Of a DNA stretch of 64,000 bases, positions 34,250-42,493 are shown in pieces (the first letter of the stretch is position 1; every line of letters starts with the position of its first letter). The DNA lies in IMG/VR virus record IMGVR_UViG_3300023171_000008, positions 38,558-102,557 of that record, one strand, 5' to 3'. Position numbers and translations under genes: made by a program. The stretch is from a virus. The notes under the pieces were generated by a model that was given only the letters and a program-made list of their open reading frames with translations, ran no database searches and was not told the DNA's origin.

Positions 34250-34700
34250 AAAGTCTTGTCCAATTGTAGGAGAACAGGTATAGTTCACTTAATCCATATA
34301 GCTTTATACGATACCTTAGCACTGGATATTCAAGGCACAACCTTGCAAGACTTTTAATAATATAAACCTTTCTAACTTGAAGATAAATAGTAATAATAAG
34401 TCAAGTAGATGGAATCCTGACTATGGTATGGTTCTGCCATTATTACAAGCTGATCCAACAGCTGTTATTTATTACTACAAGGTAGTTATACTAGTTAACT
34501 AATGTACTATCTGGATGAAAGTCAGATTATAACTATTCCTTTGGAAATGGGATTAGAAAGGTTTTAATAATAAATTGTGTACAAATCTAATATTAATCAT
34601 TAGATAGTTATGGGGGTAACAAGTACACAATAATATGTAATTTGATAAATAATTAATAACATTTAAATAACATGATCAGAGGTTCTCCTATTGTGATGTA
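34250..34700 (+). ncRNA. Large structured RNA region upstream of tRNA-Leu
   Basis: No gene lies in 34244-34886. Strong helices cover 34250-34700: domain A closed by AAAGTCTTG/CAAGACTTT (34250-34258 with 34346-34354), with a CAAGG/CCTTG hairpin. Domain B is closed by a 12-bp helix (34364-34375 with 34553-34564) that holds ACTTGA/TCAAGT, CTGACT/AGTCAG, AGCTG/CAGCT and TAGTTA/TAACTA helices. Domain C (34574-34631) is a three-way junction. TAGGAGAAC (34267) can pair with GTTCTCCTA (34682) across the region. The layout and nearby tRNA recall GOLLD/ROOL-type giant phage RNAs. Confidence 0.65.
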
Positions 34701-34886
34701 AAATAGTCACCTTAAACAAAAATATAAGTGAATAATAGTAGCTTGTACCATATAAATAAAAAAATATAATAAAATAACGAAATTAAATAACTTAACTAAA
34801 ACAATATCATTATGAAGAAAATGTAATAATATTAATTGTGAAATTCAAACTAGATTTATCTAACTGTTATAGTCAGTATTTTAAAT

Positions 34887-34972
34887 GCAGCTATGGTGTA
34901 ACTGGTAGCCACGCAAGACTTAAAATTTTGTGAACAGTAATGTTCGTAAGGGTTCGACTCCCTTTAGCTGTA
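34887..34972 (+). tRNA. tRNA-Leu (anticodon UAA)
   Basis: Full cloverleaf: acceptor GCAGCTA/TAGCTGT, anticodon stem CAAGA/TTTTG with loop CTTAAAA giving anticodon TAA, a long variable arm (GAAC/GTTC) typical of Leu, and T stem AAGGG/CCCTT with loop TTCGACT. The 3' end is followed by ACA rather than an encoded CCA. It reads UUA, the most frequent Leu codon in this AT-rich genome. Confidence 0.93.
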
Positions 34973-35000
34973 CAAATAACAATATAAACTAATAATAACT

Positions 35001-35351
35001 ATGAATCAATTACAAAACTTACAACAAGGTTATAGTAAAGAAACTATTGCAGATATGCTTAAAGCTTTACTTAAAGAACCACAAAGATCTAAATTAAGAT
35101 TAGTACAAGTAGATGAACTGAAAATATTAGAATCATCTACTAAGAAACTTAATGAAACTGAACGTAATTATATTAAAACATTGTATCAAAACTTTGTTTT
35201 AAATAAATTTGAATTTGATGATAAATCAAATAAACCTATTGTTAAACCAATTGTTATTAAAGAACATGTTGGTATAACTATGTTAAGAGAATTGAATGAT
35301 GCTGCAGCAATGTTGTTTTATTCAGATAAATCATTTAAATTAACTGAATAA
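35001..35351 (+). CDS. Early protein of unknown function
   Basis: 116 aa, all helical and charged, starting MNQLQNLQQGYSKETIADML. No membrane segment. It lies 28 bases after the tRNA and starts in an ACTATG context. No recognised domain. Confidence 0.65.
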   Translation: MNQLQNLQQGYSKETIADMLKALLKEPQRSKLRLVQVDELKILESSTKKLNETERNYIKTLYQNFVLNKFEFDDKSNKPIVKPIVIKEHVGITMLRELNDAAAMLFYSDKSFKLTE

Positions 35352-35368
35352 CTACTAATAATAAAATT

Positions 35369-36823
35369 ATGAATATTAACGAATTAAAAGAAGGTGGGAT
35401 ATATATTGCATATAGAGATGATATAGATGATGGAATTATATTTAATCATATACATATTAAAAATATATTTACATATTCTAAAATTGGTAAAACAAATGTT
35501 ATATGTAGAAATTTTAGTTATGATCCAAGATATAAATATGTAGAACCCACGTTAGAACAAAAACATTGGTTTAATATGTGTGTAATTGAAGATAAATTTA
35601 TATCTTATGATGATGCTATGAAATCATTTGTTAAAGAATTTGTATTACCTGAAAAATGGTGTATTAAAGGTACTATATGTAAAACTGTACAAAAATATTT
35701 TTTAACATATAAAAATAATAAATTAGATGATTTAGTTATAGATCCAAGTTATGAAACTTGGTATTTTCATTCTAATCCAGTTGTATATGAAATGTATGCA
35801 AGTTCTTATAAACATAATAATTATACTGAAATAACTTTTGATCAATTTAAGCAATATGTTTTGAAAGAAGTTGTAATAGAAGAAGTTAAACTACCTTATG
35901 AAATATTAGTGAAACATAATGAAGATATTATTGAAGTAGCTAATGAAGAAGGTAATGTATTTAAGATTGGTGATAGAGTTAAATCACTTAAACGTCAATA
36001 TCCAAGTACAATTACTAGATTTATAAAAGGTAATACTGCTATAAATGCTATTACTAGTAACTTTATAAAAGGTATATCTATTGATAAAATAGAACATTAT
36101 ATCGAACCTAAAGTTAAACACTTAGTTATAACTAACAGTCATATAGATCAATTAAAATTACATAATCAAGGTATTGATGCTGTAGTAATACAACCTGAAG
36201 AATCATTATTAGATAAAGCTAAACGATTATATCCTATTGGTACTAAGTTTATTCCAACTAATACTAATAATGAACGTATTATTATTACTGGTTTATTTAA
36301 AAATAATGGTTCTGGTGGAATAAATGAATATAGTGACTATGGTATATTAGTTAAAACTAAAAATGATTATCACTGTGTTTACACAAATGGTCAATGGGCT
36401 GAAATAATTAGTAAACCTGAAGTTGATAATTCTAAATATGAGATATTAAGTTTAAGTTATTATTTTGAAAACGAACCAATAGAAATCTATAATATAACTG
36501 AAAAACTTACAAATAATGGTTATTATAAGTTTTATAATAATAAAAACGGTTATGTAGATTTAAGTTCTATTTTTTATCCTAAAGATAAATACGATAAAAA
36601 AGTTCAAATTCATTCAGTTAAACAATTATCTACAGGTGATATATTTACAGTAGGTGATAAAGCTAAAACTATTGACTCTAAAAATAATCATATTATAAAG
36701 TCAATTAAAATTAATCAAAAGTCTATTGATTATAATACTAAAGACGGTATTGATAGAATATGGTTAACTTGGAGTAATAATGAAGGGGGTAATTGGTTAG
36801 AATCTTCTGAATTAATTAAATAA
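35369..36823 (+). CDS. Large early protein with repeated small beta domains
   Basis: 484 aa. It contains several short beta-barrel-like units: an N-terminal IDIG/YIAYRDDID segment, a KIGDRVKSLKRQYPSTI (KOW/SH3-like) unit at about residues 193-212, another at about 285-350, and a C-terminal KVQIHSVKQLSTGDIFTVGDKA unit at about 412-433. The last unit is shared with the 265-aa protein at 40673-41470. These units look like phage modules repeated in Bacteroidota phage hypothetical proteins. Function is unknown. Confidence 0.65.
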   Translation: MNINELKEGGIYIAYRDDIDDGIIFNHIHIKNIFTYSKIGKTNVICRNFSYDPRYKYVEPTLEQKHWFNMCVIEDKFISYDDAMKSFVKEFVLPEKWCIKGTICKTVQKYFLTYKNNKLDDLVIDPSYETWYFHSNPVVYEMYASSYKHNNYTEITFDQFKQYVLKEVVIEEVKLPYEILVKHNEDIIEVANEEGNVFKIGDRVKSLKRQYPSTITRFIKGNTAINAITSNFIKGISIDKIEHYIEPKVKHLVITNSHIDQLKLHNQGIDAVVIQPEESLLDKAKRLYPIGTKFIPTNTNNERIIITGLFKNNGSGGINEYSDYGILVKTKNDYHCVYTNGQWAEIISKPEVDNSKYEILSLSYYFENEPIEIYNITEKLTNNGYYKFYNNKNGYVDLSSIFYPKDKYDKKVQIHSVKQLSTGDIFTVGDKAKTIDSKNNHIIKSIKINQKSIDYNTKDGIDRIWLTWSNNEGGNWLESSELIK

Positions 36824-36828
36824 CATAT

Positions 36829-36876
36829 AATAGATATAGGTTGAGATTAATAATAATTAAAATCTATATCTATTTA
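36829..36876 (+). terminator. Stem-loop after the 484-aa gene
   Basis: A perfect 11-bp stem AATAGATATAG/CTATATCTATT (36829-36839 with 36864-36874) with a 24-base loop, six bases beyond the stop codon. The following T run is short, so it may be a processing site rather than an efficient terminator. Confidence 0.4.
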
Positions 36877-36895
36877 TAATTAAATAACAAAATAA

Positions 36896-37078
36896 ATGAA
36901 AAATAAAGAAATATTAAATAATATATTATCTAAAGAAATAGATGATTTATTAAATGATCAGATTTCTGATTTAATAGACGAAGAATCATTTGAACAGGCT
37001 GAATGCAGAATGTCTTATCAAAATGATGATTGGGGAGATTATGAAAATAACAAAGGTAATTATGAGAACAATATTTAA
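36896..37078 (+). CDS. Small acidic protein (60 aa)
   Basis: MKNKEILNNILSKEIDDLLN..., helical and acidic with an Asp/Glu/Tyr-rich C-terminus. The end overlaps the start of the membrane protein at 37062. Not recognised. Confidence 0.6.
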   Translation: MKNKEILNNILSKEIDDLLNDQISDLIDEESFEQAECRMSYQNDDWGDYENNKGNYENNI

Positions 37079-37295
37079 AATAATAGCAGTATTATGGTTA
37101 TTAGATGTATTTGTATTCATAGCATCATTAGTCTTTATGGTATTACTTGCTATTGGTGTAGATCTTAATCTAATTACATTAATACAATTGTTTATATTTA
37201 CATTAGTAATGGTACTACCATTATCTTTATTGTTAATATATTTAATATCATCACCACATAAACCAATTAAAATATGGAAACTAAGTTTAAAGTAG
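37062..37295 (+). CDS. Two-helix membrane protein (77 aa)
   Basis: Start chosen at 37062 (TTATGAGAACA), which leaves a short overlap with the preceding gene. An upstream in-frame ATG at 36990 would add 24 polar residues. Two long hydrophobic helices (IIAVLWLLDVFVFIASLVF and a second ending PLSLLLIYLI). Function unknown. Confidence 0.6.
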   Translation: MRTIFKIIAVLWLLDVFVFIASLVFMVLLAIGVDLNLITLIQLFIFTLVMVLPLSLLLIYLISSPHKPIKIWKLSLK

Positions 37296-37993
37296 GAGAT
37301 AAGATAGTTGTATGTAATAATTGTCATCATAAAGATACTATTACATATAAAAGAGATTGTCAAATTGGTTATATTAAAGATTTAAAAATTGGACATGATA
37401 CAATATTGATAGATTTTGAGGATAATGGTAATTGGTTAAATAGTACGGTTTATAAAGATAGTATACAACATTATATAGAAACAAAAGAACAAAATATGAA
37501 AACAGTAGTATTACCAATAGAAATCGCAAGAAAGATGTATCTTCATAGTAAAGATGAATCTGTTAGAGAGTTCGCTTTAAGTAATTATAGTAAAGAGGAA
37601 TTAGAAGCTAAAGAATTACCTAAAAGTTGGGAAGAATTGAAAGAAGTTAAAGGATGTACTATTGATATAAATTCTGACATGTATGTTTGTAATAATAAAA
37701 CAGTATATAAAACTCTTTCTGCAAATCGTAATATATTTCCAACTAAATCATTAGCTGAAGCAGCATTGGCTTTAAGTCAATTATTACAACTTAGAGAAGT
37801 TTATAGAAATGGTTGGATTCCTGATTATACTAAAGATGATATAAAATATTGTATTATGTTTAATAAAAATAATTTAAATTTATATCAAACGGTGTATTAT
37901 AGTAGATTATTTAGCTTTCAATCTAAAGAAATTGCACAACAATTCTTAAGTAATTTTGAAGAATTATTAGAAACTTGTAAAGAACTTATATGA
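37274..37993 (+). CDS. Early protein with KOW-like N-terminus
   Basis: 239 aa. The N-terminal 60 residues are a small beta unit with KVGDKIVVCNNCHHKD. The central part contains a KSWEELKEVKGC and a FPTKSLAEAALALSQLLQL segment that I recall from many Bacteroidota phage hypothetical proteins. It overlaps its two neighbours (ATGA type at the end). No function can be assigned. Confidence 0.65.
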   Translation: METKFKVGDKIVVCNNCHHKDTITYKRDCQIGYIKDLKIGHDTILIDFEDNGNWLNSTVYKDSIQHYIETKEQNMKTVVLPIEIARKMYLHSKDESVREFALSNYSKEELEAKELPKSWEELKEVKGCTIDINSDMYVCNNKTVYKTLSANRNIFPTKSLAEAALALSQLLQLREVYRNGWIPDYTKDDIKYCIMFNKNNLNLYQTVYYSRLFSFQSKEIAQQFLSNFEELLETCKELI

Positions 37994-38199
37994 TATTTAT
38001 AATAATATATATAGTGTCAGTAATAATATCTTATTATACATCAAGATATTTATTGAAAAAATCAACTAATAGTTGGAATTACGATGACGTATTTGCAATA
38101 ATATTTTTTTCATTGTTAATACCAATAATTATAATAATATTAGCTTTTATTTTTAATTGTCCAATAAATAATAATAGAAAACCACCAAAATGGTTATAA
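37990..38199 (+). CDS. Two-helix membrane protein (69 aa)
   Basis: Starts in the ATGA overlap of the preceding gene. Hydrophobic helices at about residues 2-17 and 34-54. The C-terminus is basic and Pro/Trp-containing. Function unknown. Confidence 0.6.
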   Translation: MIFIIIYIVSVIISYYTSRYLLKKSTNSWNYDDVFAIIFFSLLIPIIIIILAFIFNCPINNNRKPPKWL

Positions 38200-38221
38200 A
38201 ATAACTTAATAAATAATAATT

Positions 38222-38614
38222 ATGAAAACTAAGGAATTAGAAGAGATTACATCAGTAACATATAGTTTTGCTGATGGTACTAAAGTTGTACAACCAATCA
38301 ATAGAGAAGTATTTGTTGATTATAAAGGTAGAAAGAAGTCTATTAATGAAGTATTACAAGTATTTCATACAACAGCTTTAGATAAGAAAGCTACATCATT
38401 TACATTAGATGGTGATGTAGAAGATGTTATAGCAGTTAATGAACAACATTTTACTACTAAAGAACGCAAGAATGCTAAGAGAGATTATGCTGAATTTAAA
38501 GCAATGAATCCTCAAGGTTTCTTTACTGAACAACAGAAGTTTAGATCTGAACTAATAGATAAACTATCTAAACGTGTTAGATTTAATTTAACTAAGTTAA
38601 GTAATTTAAACTAA
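38222..38614 (+). CDS. Unknown soluble protein (130 aa)
   Basis: MKTKELEEITSVTYSFADGT..., beta-rich first half, helical basic C-terminal half (FRSELIDKLSKRVRFNLTKL). Starts after AATTATG. Probably nucleic-acid binding by composition only. Not recognised. Confidence 0.6.
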   Translation: MKTKELEEITSVTYSFADGTKVVQPINREVFVDYKGRKKSINEVLQVFHTTALDKKATSFTLDGDVEDVIAVNEQHFTTKERKNAKRDYAEFKAMNPQGFFTEQQKFRSELIDKLSKRVRFNLTKLSNLN

Positions 38615-38871
38615 TGATTATATTTATATTAATCTGGTGTTTAATAGGTTTAGTATCATTATGGAGAGTATATCATGGATTTTTAAAAGATTGGTATATT
38701 AGATTTAATGAAAGTTATTGGTCATATGATGCTAAAACATTTAAATTATTATTTATAGCAAGTCCTGTATTTATAATGGGAGGACTTTTTACATTATTGT
38801 ATTGGGAAATTAATGTAAATACTACTAACTGGTATTTTACAACTAAAAATAAAATAACTAATGAATCTTAA
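38614..38871 (+). CDS. Two-helix membrane protein (85 aa)
   Basis: Its first base is the last base of the preceding stop codon. Hydrophobic segments at about residues 2-18 and 46-65. The neighbour at 38861 overlaps it. Function unknown. Confidence 0.6.
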   Translation: MIIFILIWCLIGLVSLWRVYHGFLKDWYIRFNESYWSYDAKTFKLLFIASPVFIMGGLFTLLYWEINVNTTNWYFTTKNKITNES

Positions 38872-39031
38872 ACAAGCTTTAGTTGTGTTATTAGCTATAT
38901 TGTTAATGGGAGTAATTGCTACAGTATTATATAACTATTTTGTATGGTTTGTAGCTGCAGCAATATCCTCAACTATCAACTTAGTTATTATGTTTAAAGC
39001 AATTAATATAATGGTTGATTATGACGATTAA
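38861..39031 (+). CDS. Two-helix membrane protein (56 aa)
   Basis: MNLKQALVVLLAILLMGVIA..., with a second helix around residues 28-47, ending MVDYDD. Begins 11 bases inside the preceding gene and shares ATGA-like overlap with the next. One of the early membrane-protein set. Confidence 0.55.
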   Translation: MNLKQALVVLLAILLMGVIATVLYNYFVWFVAAAISSTINLVIMFKAINIMVDYDD

Positions 39032-39173
39032 TGCAATATTAACACAACCAATAAATAGACCAGAGTCTATACAGGAACGTAGAAATCATTTTCAACAATG
39101 GTTGTCTAATTTAAAGAACTATAATTACAAGCAAATACAACGAGAGTTAGATGCTTGTGATATTATTAAATAA
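39021..39173 (+). CDS. Small basic protein (50 aa)
   Basis: MTINAILTQPINRPESIQER... helical, Gln/Arg-rich, ending DACDIIK. It overlaps the preceding stop by 11 bases. It could bind nucleic acid; function unknown. Confidence 0.55.
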   Translation: MTINAILTQPINRPESIQERRNHFQQWLSNLKNYNYKQIQRELDACDIIK

Positions 39174-39183
39174 TTAATAGTGA

Positions 39184-39260
39184 CTATTGAGATGGAAAAA
39201 TGGGAAGAAAAGGGATTAATAACCTCAAGATTGTGAGTTCGATTCTCACTTCAATAGCTA
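39184..39260 (+). tRNA. Degenerate tRNA-like element
   Basis: A canonical T arm GTGAG-TTCGATT-CTCAC (39233-39249) is joined directly to an 8-bp acceptor CTATTGAG/TTCAATAG (39184-39191 with 39250-39257). The anticodon arm does not close well: only AGG/CCT pairs around ATTAATA, so the anticodon is not assignable. It could be a decayed tRNA, an unusual tRNA with a shifted loop or a tRNA mimic. A terminator follows. Confidence 0.4.
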
Positions 39261-39303
39261 AACAAAGTTCATAATTTTTGTTTTATTAGTTAGTTATTAG
39301 TTG

Positions 39304-39338
39304 AACTGTCAGTGAATAAAGTAGCTGACAGTTTTTTT
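39304..39338 (+). terminator. Intrinsic terminator
   Basis: Perfect 9-bp stem AACTGTCAG/CTGACAGTT (39304-39312 with 39325-39333), loop of 12, then seven T. It closes the tRNA-like unit and isolates the oxygenase gene that follows. Confidence 0.9.
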
Positions 39339-39360
39339 ATTAAAATTTAAAATATACGTT

Positions 39361-40044
39361 ATGAATAATATAAAAAAAAGATCTAAAAAAATATTAAATT
39401 TAAAACAATATAATAAAAATAATTATCCCGAATTTGTATCAGATATTAACGATATCTGTCCATATAATAAACAATATATTTTAAGATGTTTAATTAAAAA
39501 AGGATTTGATGATTTTAAAATACCTGATGAATTATTATGGTTGAAAAATATTATTGAAAAATCATATAATTATCAAAAAAATATAATAAAAATTGAACAT
39601 TCTTTTTGTTATGTTACAGTAAGGCATGGTTTAATAGAATCTACAACTGATGATGAATGGCATGTAGATGGATTTAGTATGAGAATTAATCATATACCTG
39701 AACAAAATTACATATACTCTAATATTTTACCAACAGAATACTTAGTTAAAAAATTAAATTTAAATAACTTTAATCCTTTTGAAGAAAATATACATAAGAT
39801 TATACAGAAAAATATAAATAATAATTCTAAAATTAATAAATTAGTAATTAATAAATTATATTGTTTAGATCCTTATGTAATACATAGAAGACCTGTTATT
39901 AAAGATAATAATTTAAATAGAACTTTTGTAAGAATATCTTTTACTCCAATTGAAATACAAGATACAAATAATACATTAAACCCTTTAATTCCTACTAATT
40001 TTAATTATGATGGAGTTTTACAATTTAGAAATAATTTAAAATAA
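39361..40044 (+). CDS. 2-oxoglutarate/Fe(II)-dependent oxygenase-like protein
   Basis: 227 aa. The metal triad is visible as His101 and Asp103 in EWHVDGF and His175 in YVIHRRP, followed by an Arg (R187 or R191 in RTFVRISF) that would bind 2-oxoglutarate. These proteins hydroxylate nucleic acids, proteins or small molecules; the substrate is unknown here. The gene is even richer in Asn/Ile/Lys than its neighbours, stands alone between a terminator and tiny genes and has no operon overlap, which suggests a moron-type insertion. Confidence 0.65.
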   Translation: MNNIKKRSKKILNLKQYNKNNYPEFVSDINDICPYNKQYILRCLIKKGFDDFKIPDELLWLKNIIEKSYNYQKNIIKIEHSFCYVTVRHGLIESTTDDEWHVDGFSMRINHIPEQNYIYSNILPTEYLVKKLNLNNFNPFEENIHKIIQKNINNNSKINKLVINKLYCLDPYVIHRRPVIKDNNLNRTFVRISFTPIEIQDTNNTLNPLIPTNFNYDGVLQFRNNLK

Positions 40045-40054
40045 AAAAAATAAA

Positions 40055-40114
40055 ATGACATACTTATTTATAGCACTTTTGGTATTACTCTTAATGGGAT
40101 TAGGAGATGATTAA
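40055..40114 (+). CDS. Hydrophobic micropeptide (19 aa)
   Basis: MTYLFIALLVLLLMGLGDD. The stop is overlapped by the start of the lipoprotein gene at 40107. May be a leader or a membrane micropeptide. Evidence is start context and overlap only. Confidence 0.35.
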   Translation: MTYLFIALLVLLLMGLGDD

Positions 40115-40403
40115 ATATAGTTTAATAATAATATTTATAATAAGTCTTATTAGTTGTGATTATTTACCATCTAATAGAGATAAAAAGACGGATAATATTT
40201 ATAAACCTGGAGATACCTTATATATAGATACAACTAAAGTAGTAGTTGCTAAAATGGATGATTTTAAGGAATATAAAGCAAATAGATATTATTACTGGGT
40301 TAGAGTAATTGATACAGTAAGTAATAGATATGAAGTGAATGCTTTTCAGGCAGTAGAATATGAATTAACTAAAGAAATAAATTATGAAAGAAATATTGAT
40401 TGA
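40107..40403 (+). CDS. Lipoprotein (98 aa)
   Basis: The lipobox L-I-S-C lies at residues 14-17 after a hydrophobic signal, so the mature protein begins at Cys17 and is lipid-anchored. The mature part is Tyr/Lys-rich and beta-like. A phage-encoded surface lipoprotein in the early block could block superinfection. The end overlaps the next gene by 20 bases. Confidence 0.7.
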   Translation: MIKYSLIIIFIISLISCDYLPSNRDKKTDNIYKPGDTLYIDTTKVVVAKMDDFKEYKANRYYYWVRVIDTVSNRYEVNAFQAVEYELTKEINYERNID

Positions 40404-40587
40404 GTTGATAGATGATTGTATTTATGTTAAAAAAATAATGTTAGTTCAAGAACAAAAAGTTAATGCTGTTAGAGAACAAAATTATAAATTAGCTTCTAAA
40501 TTCAGAACTAAAGAAACTGATTTATATTCTAAATTATTATCCATAGAACAGTTAGAAGAAATGAAAGTTAAACTATCTAAAGATTAA
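40384..40587 (+). CDS. Small helical protein with UVR-like motif
   Basis: 67 aa. The segment V-R-E-Q-N-Y-K-L-A-S-K-F-R-T-K-E (residues about 29-44) resembles the UVR helical hairpin of UvrB/UvrC. It may be a protein-interaction helix hairpin. Starts inside the lipoprotein gene. Function unknown. Confidence 0.55.
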   Translation: MKEILIELIDDCIYVKKIMLVQEQKVNAVREQNYKLASKFRTKETDLYSKLLSIEQLEEMKVKLSKD

Positions 40588-40590
40588 ATT

Positions 40591-40671
40591 ATGAAAAAGA
40601 ATGAAGAAGTGCATTACCTTGATGTAATGGATAATGACGGTTGGATGTCTAATGATGTAATTTGTAGTTGA
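40591..40671 (+). CDS. Tiny acidic protein (26 aa)
   Basis: MKKNEEVHYLDVMDNDGWMS... ends at TGA one base before the next ATG. Start after AATTATG. Unknown. Confidence 0.4.
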   Translation: MKKNEEVHYLDVMDNDGWMSNDVICS

Positions 40672-40672
40672 T

Positions 40673-41470
40673 ATGAAACAGTATAAATTAATTAGAACTT
40701 TTAAAGATAGTCCACCATTAAATGCTTATACTAATATTAATACAAATAAGAATAATTGTATTATATATAAACCTAATGGTGAAATATTTTCAGATTCTTA
40801 TGGTTGGAGATGGGTTGAAGACTATCCTGAATTTTGGGAAGAAATAATTTCTAAAAATTATGAAATATTATTATTTATTGATAGTAAAGGAATATTAAGA
40901 AATGTTACAGGATTTGGTCAAAATTGGTATGATAGTAAATTCGATAAAATACATTCTGTTAAACGCCTAAGTGACGGTGAAATATTTTCTATTGGTGATA
41001 AAACAGGACTTACTAACGGTAATGGTTATAAATGTCCTATATTAAAATTTGAATTATCATATAATGAAAGTAGAGGTCATACAGAAAAATATCGTAATAG
41101 AGAAACTTTAAAATTTACTTTAGGTACAGGTTATGATAATAAAAATGAATGGGGTCCTTTTGAATTAGAATTATTAAGACCAATTCCTAAAAAGTTATTT
41201 ACTACTGAAGATAGTGTTAATATATTTGAAAATGATAAATATTATACAGTTAATGGTTTTTATAATATGTTTTCTTTTATATGTAAATCATCAGAAATTT
41301 CAGCATTAAATCCTAATGTAAAAAGATTTTCAACTAAAGAAGCTGCTGAAGATTATGTAATTATGAATAAACCTTGTTTAAGTGTTAATGACATAACGGA
41401 ATTATATAATACTTTTGTTAATGATTTTTATGTTAATCGTTTAAAGAAACTTGTAAAATCTAAATTATGA
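40673..41470 (+). CDS. Early protein with IHSVKRLS-GEIFSIGD module
   Basis: 265 aa. The middle has KIHSVKRLSDGEIFSIGDKT (residues about 97-117), a small beta unit shared with the C-terminus of the 484-aa protein at 35369. A C-terminal KLFTTEDSVNIFENDKYYTV...RFSTKEAAEDYVIMNKPCLSV segment is one I recall in Bacteroidota phage hypothetical proteins. No function known. Ends in an ATGA overlap with the next small gene. Confidence 0.65.
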   Translation: MKQYKLIRTFKDSPPLNAYTNINTNKNNCIIYKPNGEIFSDSYGWRWVEDYPEFWEEIISKNYEILLFIDSKGILRNVTGFGQNWYDSKFDKIHSVKRLSDGEIFSIGDKTGLTNGNGYKCPILKFELSYNESRGHTEKYRNRETLKFTLGTGYDNKNEWGPFELELLRPIPKKLFTTEDSVNIFENDKYYTVNGFYNMFSFICKSSEISALNPNVKRFSTKEAAEDYVIMNKPCLSVNDITELYNTFVNDFYVNRLKKLVKSKL

Positions 41471-41589
41471 TATTATATTCAATAGGTTTTATATTTATAG
41501 TAATAATAATTGCTATATTTAAAACACACAGTAAGTTAGACAAAGAGGATAAAAAATACAGAAATAAAAATAACACAATGATATTTTAA
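41467..41589 (+). CDS. Single-pass membrane protein (40 aa)
   Basis: MILYSIGFIFIVIIIAIF then a highly charged cytoplasmic tail (KTHSKLDKEDKKY...). The ATGA overlap with the preceding gene supports translation. Function unknown. Confidence 0.5.
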   Translation: MILYSIGFIFIVIIIAIFKTHSKLDKEDKKYRNKNNTMIF

Positions 41590-41590
41590 T

Positions 41591-42229
41591 ATGGCAAATA
41601 GTTGTTCATATATAATAAACGGTAAAGAAACTATTGATACAATATGTTTTGCTACGTTTAGACAGAATCATAATGAAATGAAGATTATTATAGAGAAATC
41701 TAAATTTTCTGTAGATAAAGATTTAGTTAATGAATATCTTAAAGATTTAAGTAAAATATTTAATTTTACATTTATATTTGATGAACTTAAAGAACGATTT
41801 GAATTAGATTTATCTAATATTCCATATAGTTATTTTCAACAGAGAATATTGTTATCAATGTTTGTAAGATTTATATGGGAAGGTAATTATAATGTAAATC
41901 CTGATAAATATGAAGGTCCAGATTATGATAATTATTATAAAATATTACCAATATATTTTAACTTTAAGAAATATTATCCTAAGACTAATAGATTTAAACT
42001 ATTGTTAATATCATGTAATTGGTATTTATTAACTAAACCTAAGTTTAATTCAAATCATTTTTTGACTTATAGTTCTTATATGTGTAAATTAGATTTAGAT
42101 GTAAATAGTTTAAAACAACAAAGTATTAATGAATATTGTAAGGGAAATAAATTAGATTTTAACATAAGTAGTAATTTAGTTACAGAAGAAGATTATAGAA
42201 AATTTTATAAATTAATAATTAAACAATAA
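41591..42229 (+). CDS. Unknown protein (212 aa)
   Basis: Aromatic-rich (many Tyr/Phe/Trp), mixed alpha/beta, no membrane segment and no repeats. Begins one base after the preceding stop. No recognised motif. Confidence 0.6.
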   Translation: MANSCSYIINGKETIDTICFATFRQNHNEMKIIIEKSKFSVDKDLVNEYLKDLSKIFNFTFIFDELKERFELDLSNIPYSYFQQRILLSMFVRFIWEGNYNVNPDKYEGPDYDNYYKILPIYFNFKKYYPKTNRFKLLLISCNWYLLTKPKFNSNHFLTYSSYMCKLDLDVNSLKQQSINEYCKGNKLDFNISSNLVTEEDYRKFYKLIIKQ

Positions 42230-42235
42230 TAAATT

Positions 42236-42493
42236 ATGAGAACAAGTAGTAACAACGTTAAATGGTTTTATAATAATGATGAAACACATTGTGTAATACA
42301 GGATAATAAAGGTAATGATTTAGCAACTGGTGTAACAACTAAATATGCTAAAGATAAACCTAATAAGATTTTAGGTAGAGATACATCATTCAGAAGAGCT
42401 ATGAATCAAGCTGCTGATCAAGAGATTGTATCTAAGAAAGATCGTAAAGAGATCTGGGAAACTTATAGAACAACTATTAAACAACCTGAATAA
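42236..42493 (+). CDS. Small unknown protein (85 aa)
   Basis: Starts after AAATTATG with WFYNNDETHCVIQDNKGNDL, then a basic helical C-terminus (LGRDTSFRRAMNQAA). A probable small DNA- or protein-binding factor, not recognised. Confidence 0.6.
   Translation: MRTSSNNVKWFYNNDETHCVIQDNKGNDLATGVTTKYAKDKPNKILGRDTSFRRAMNQAADQEIVSKKDRKEIWETYRTTIKQPE

Noticed and set aside
36986-37363. Antisense ORF (125 aa) opposite the small membrane-protein genes
   Set aside because: It has the composition of a reverse-strand shadow and conflicts with two overlapping plus-strand genes that have proper starts.
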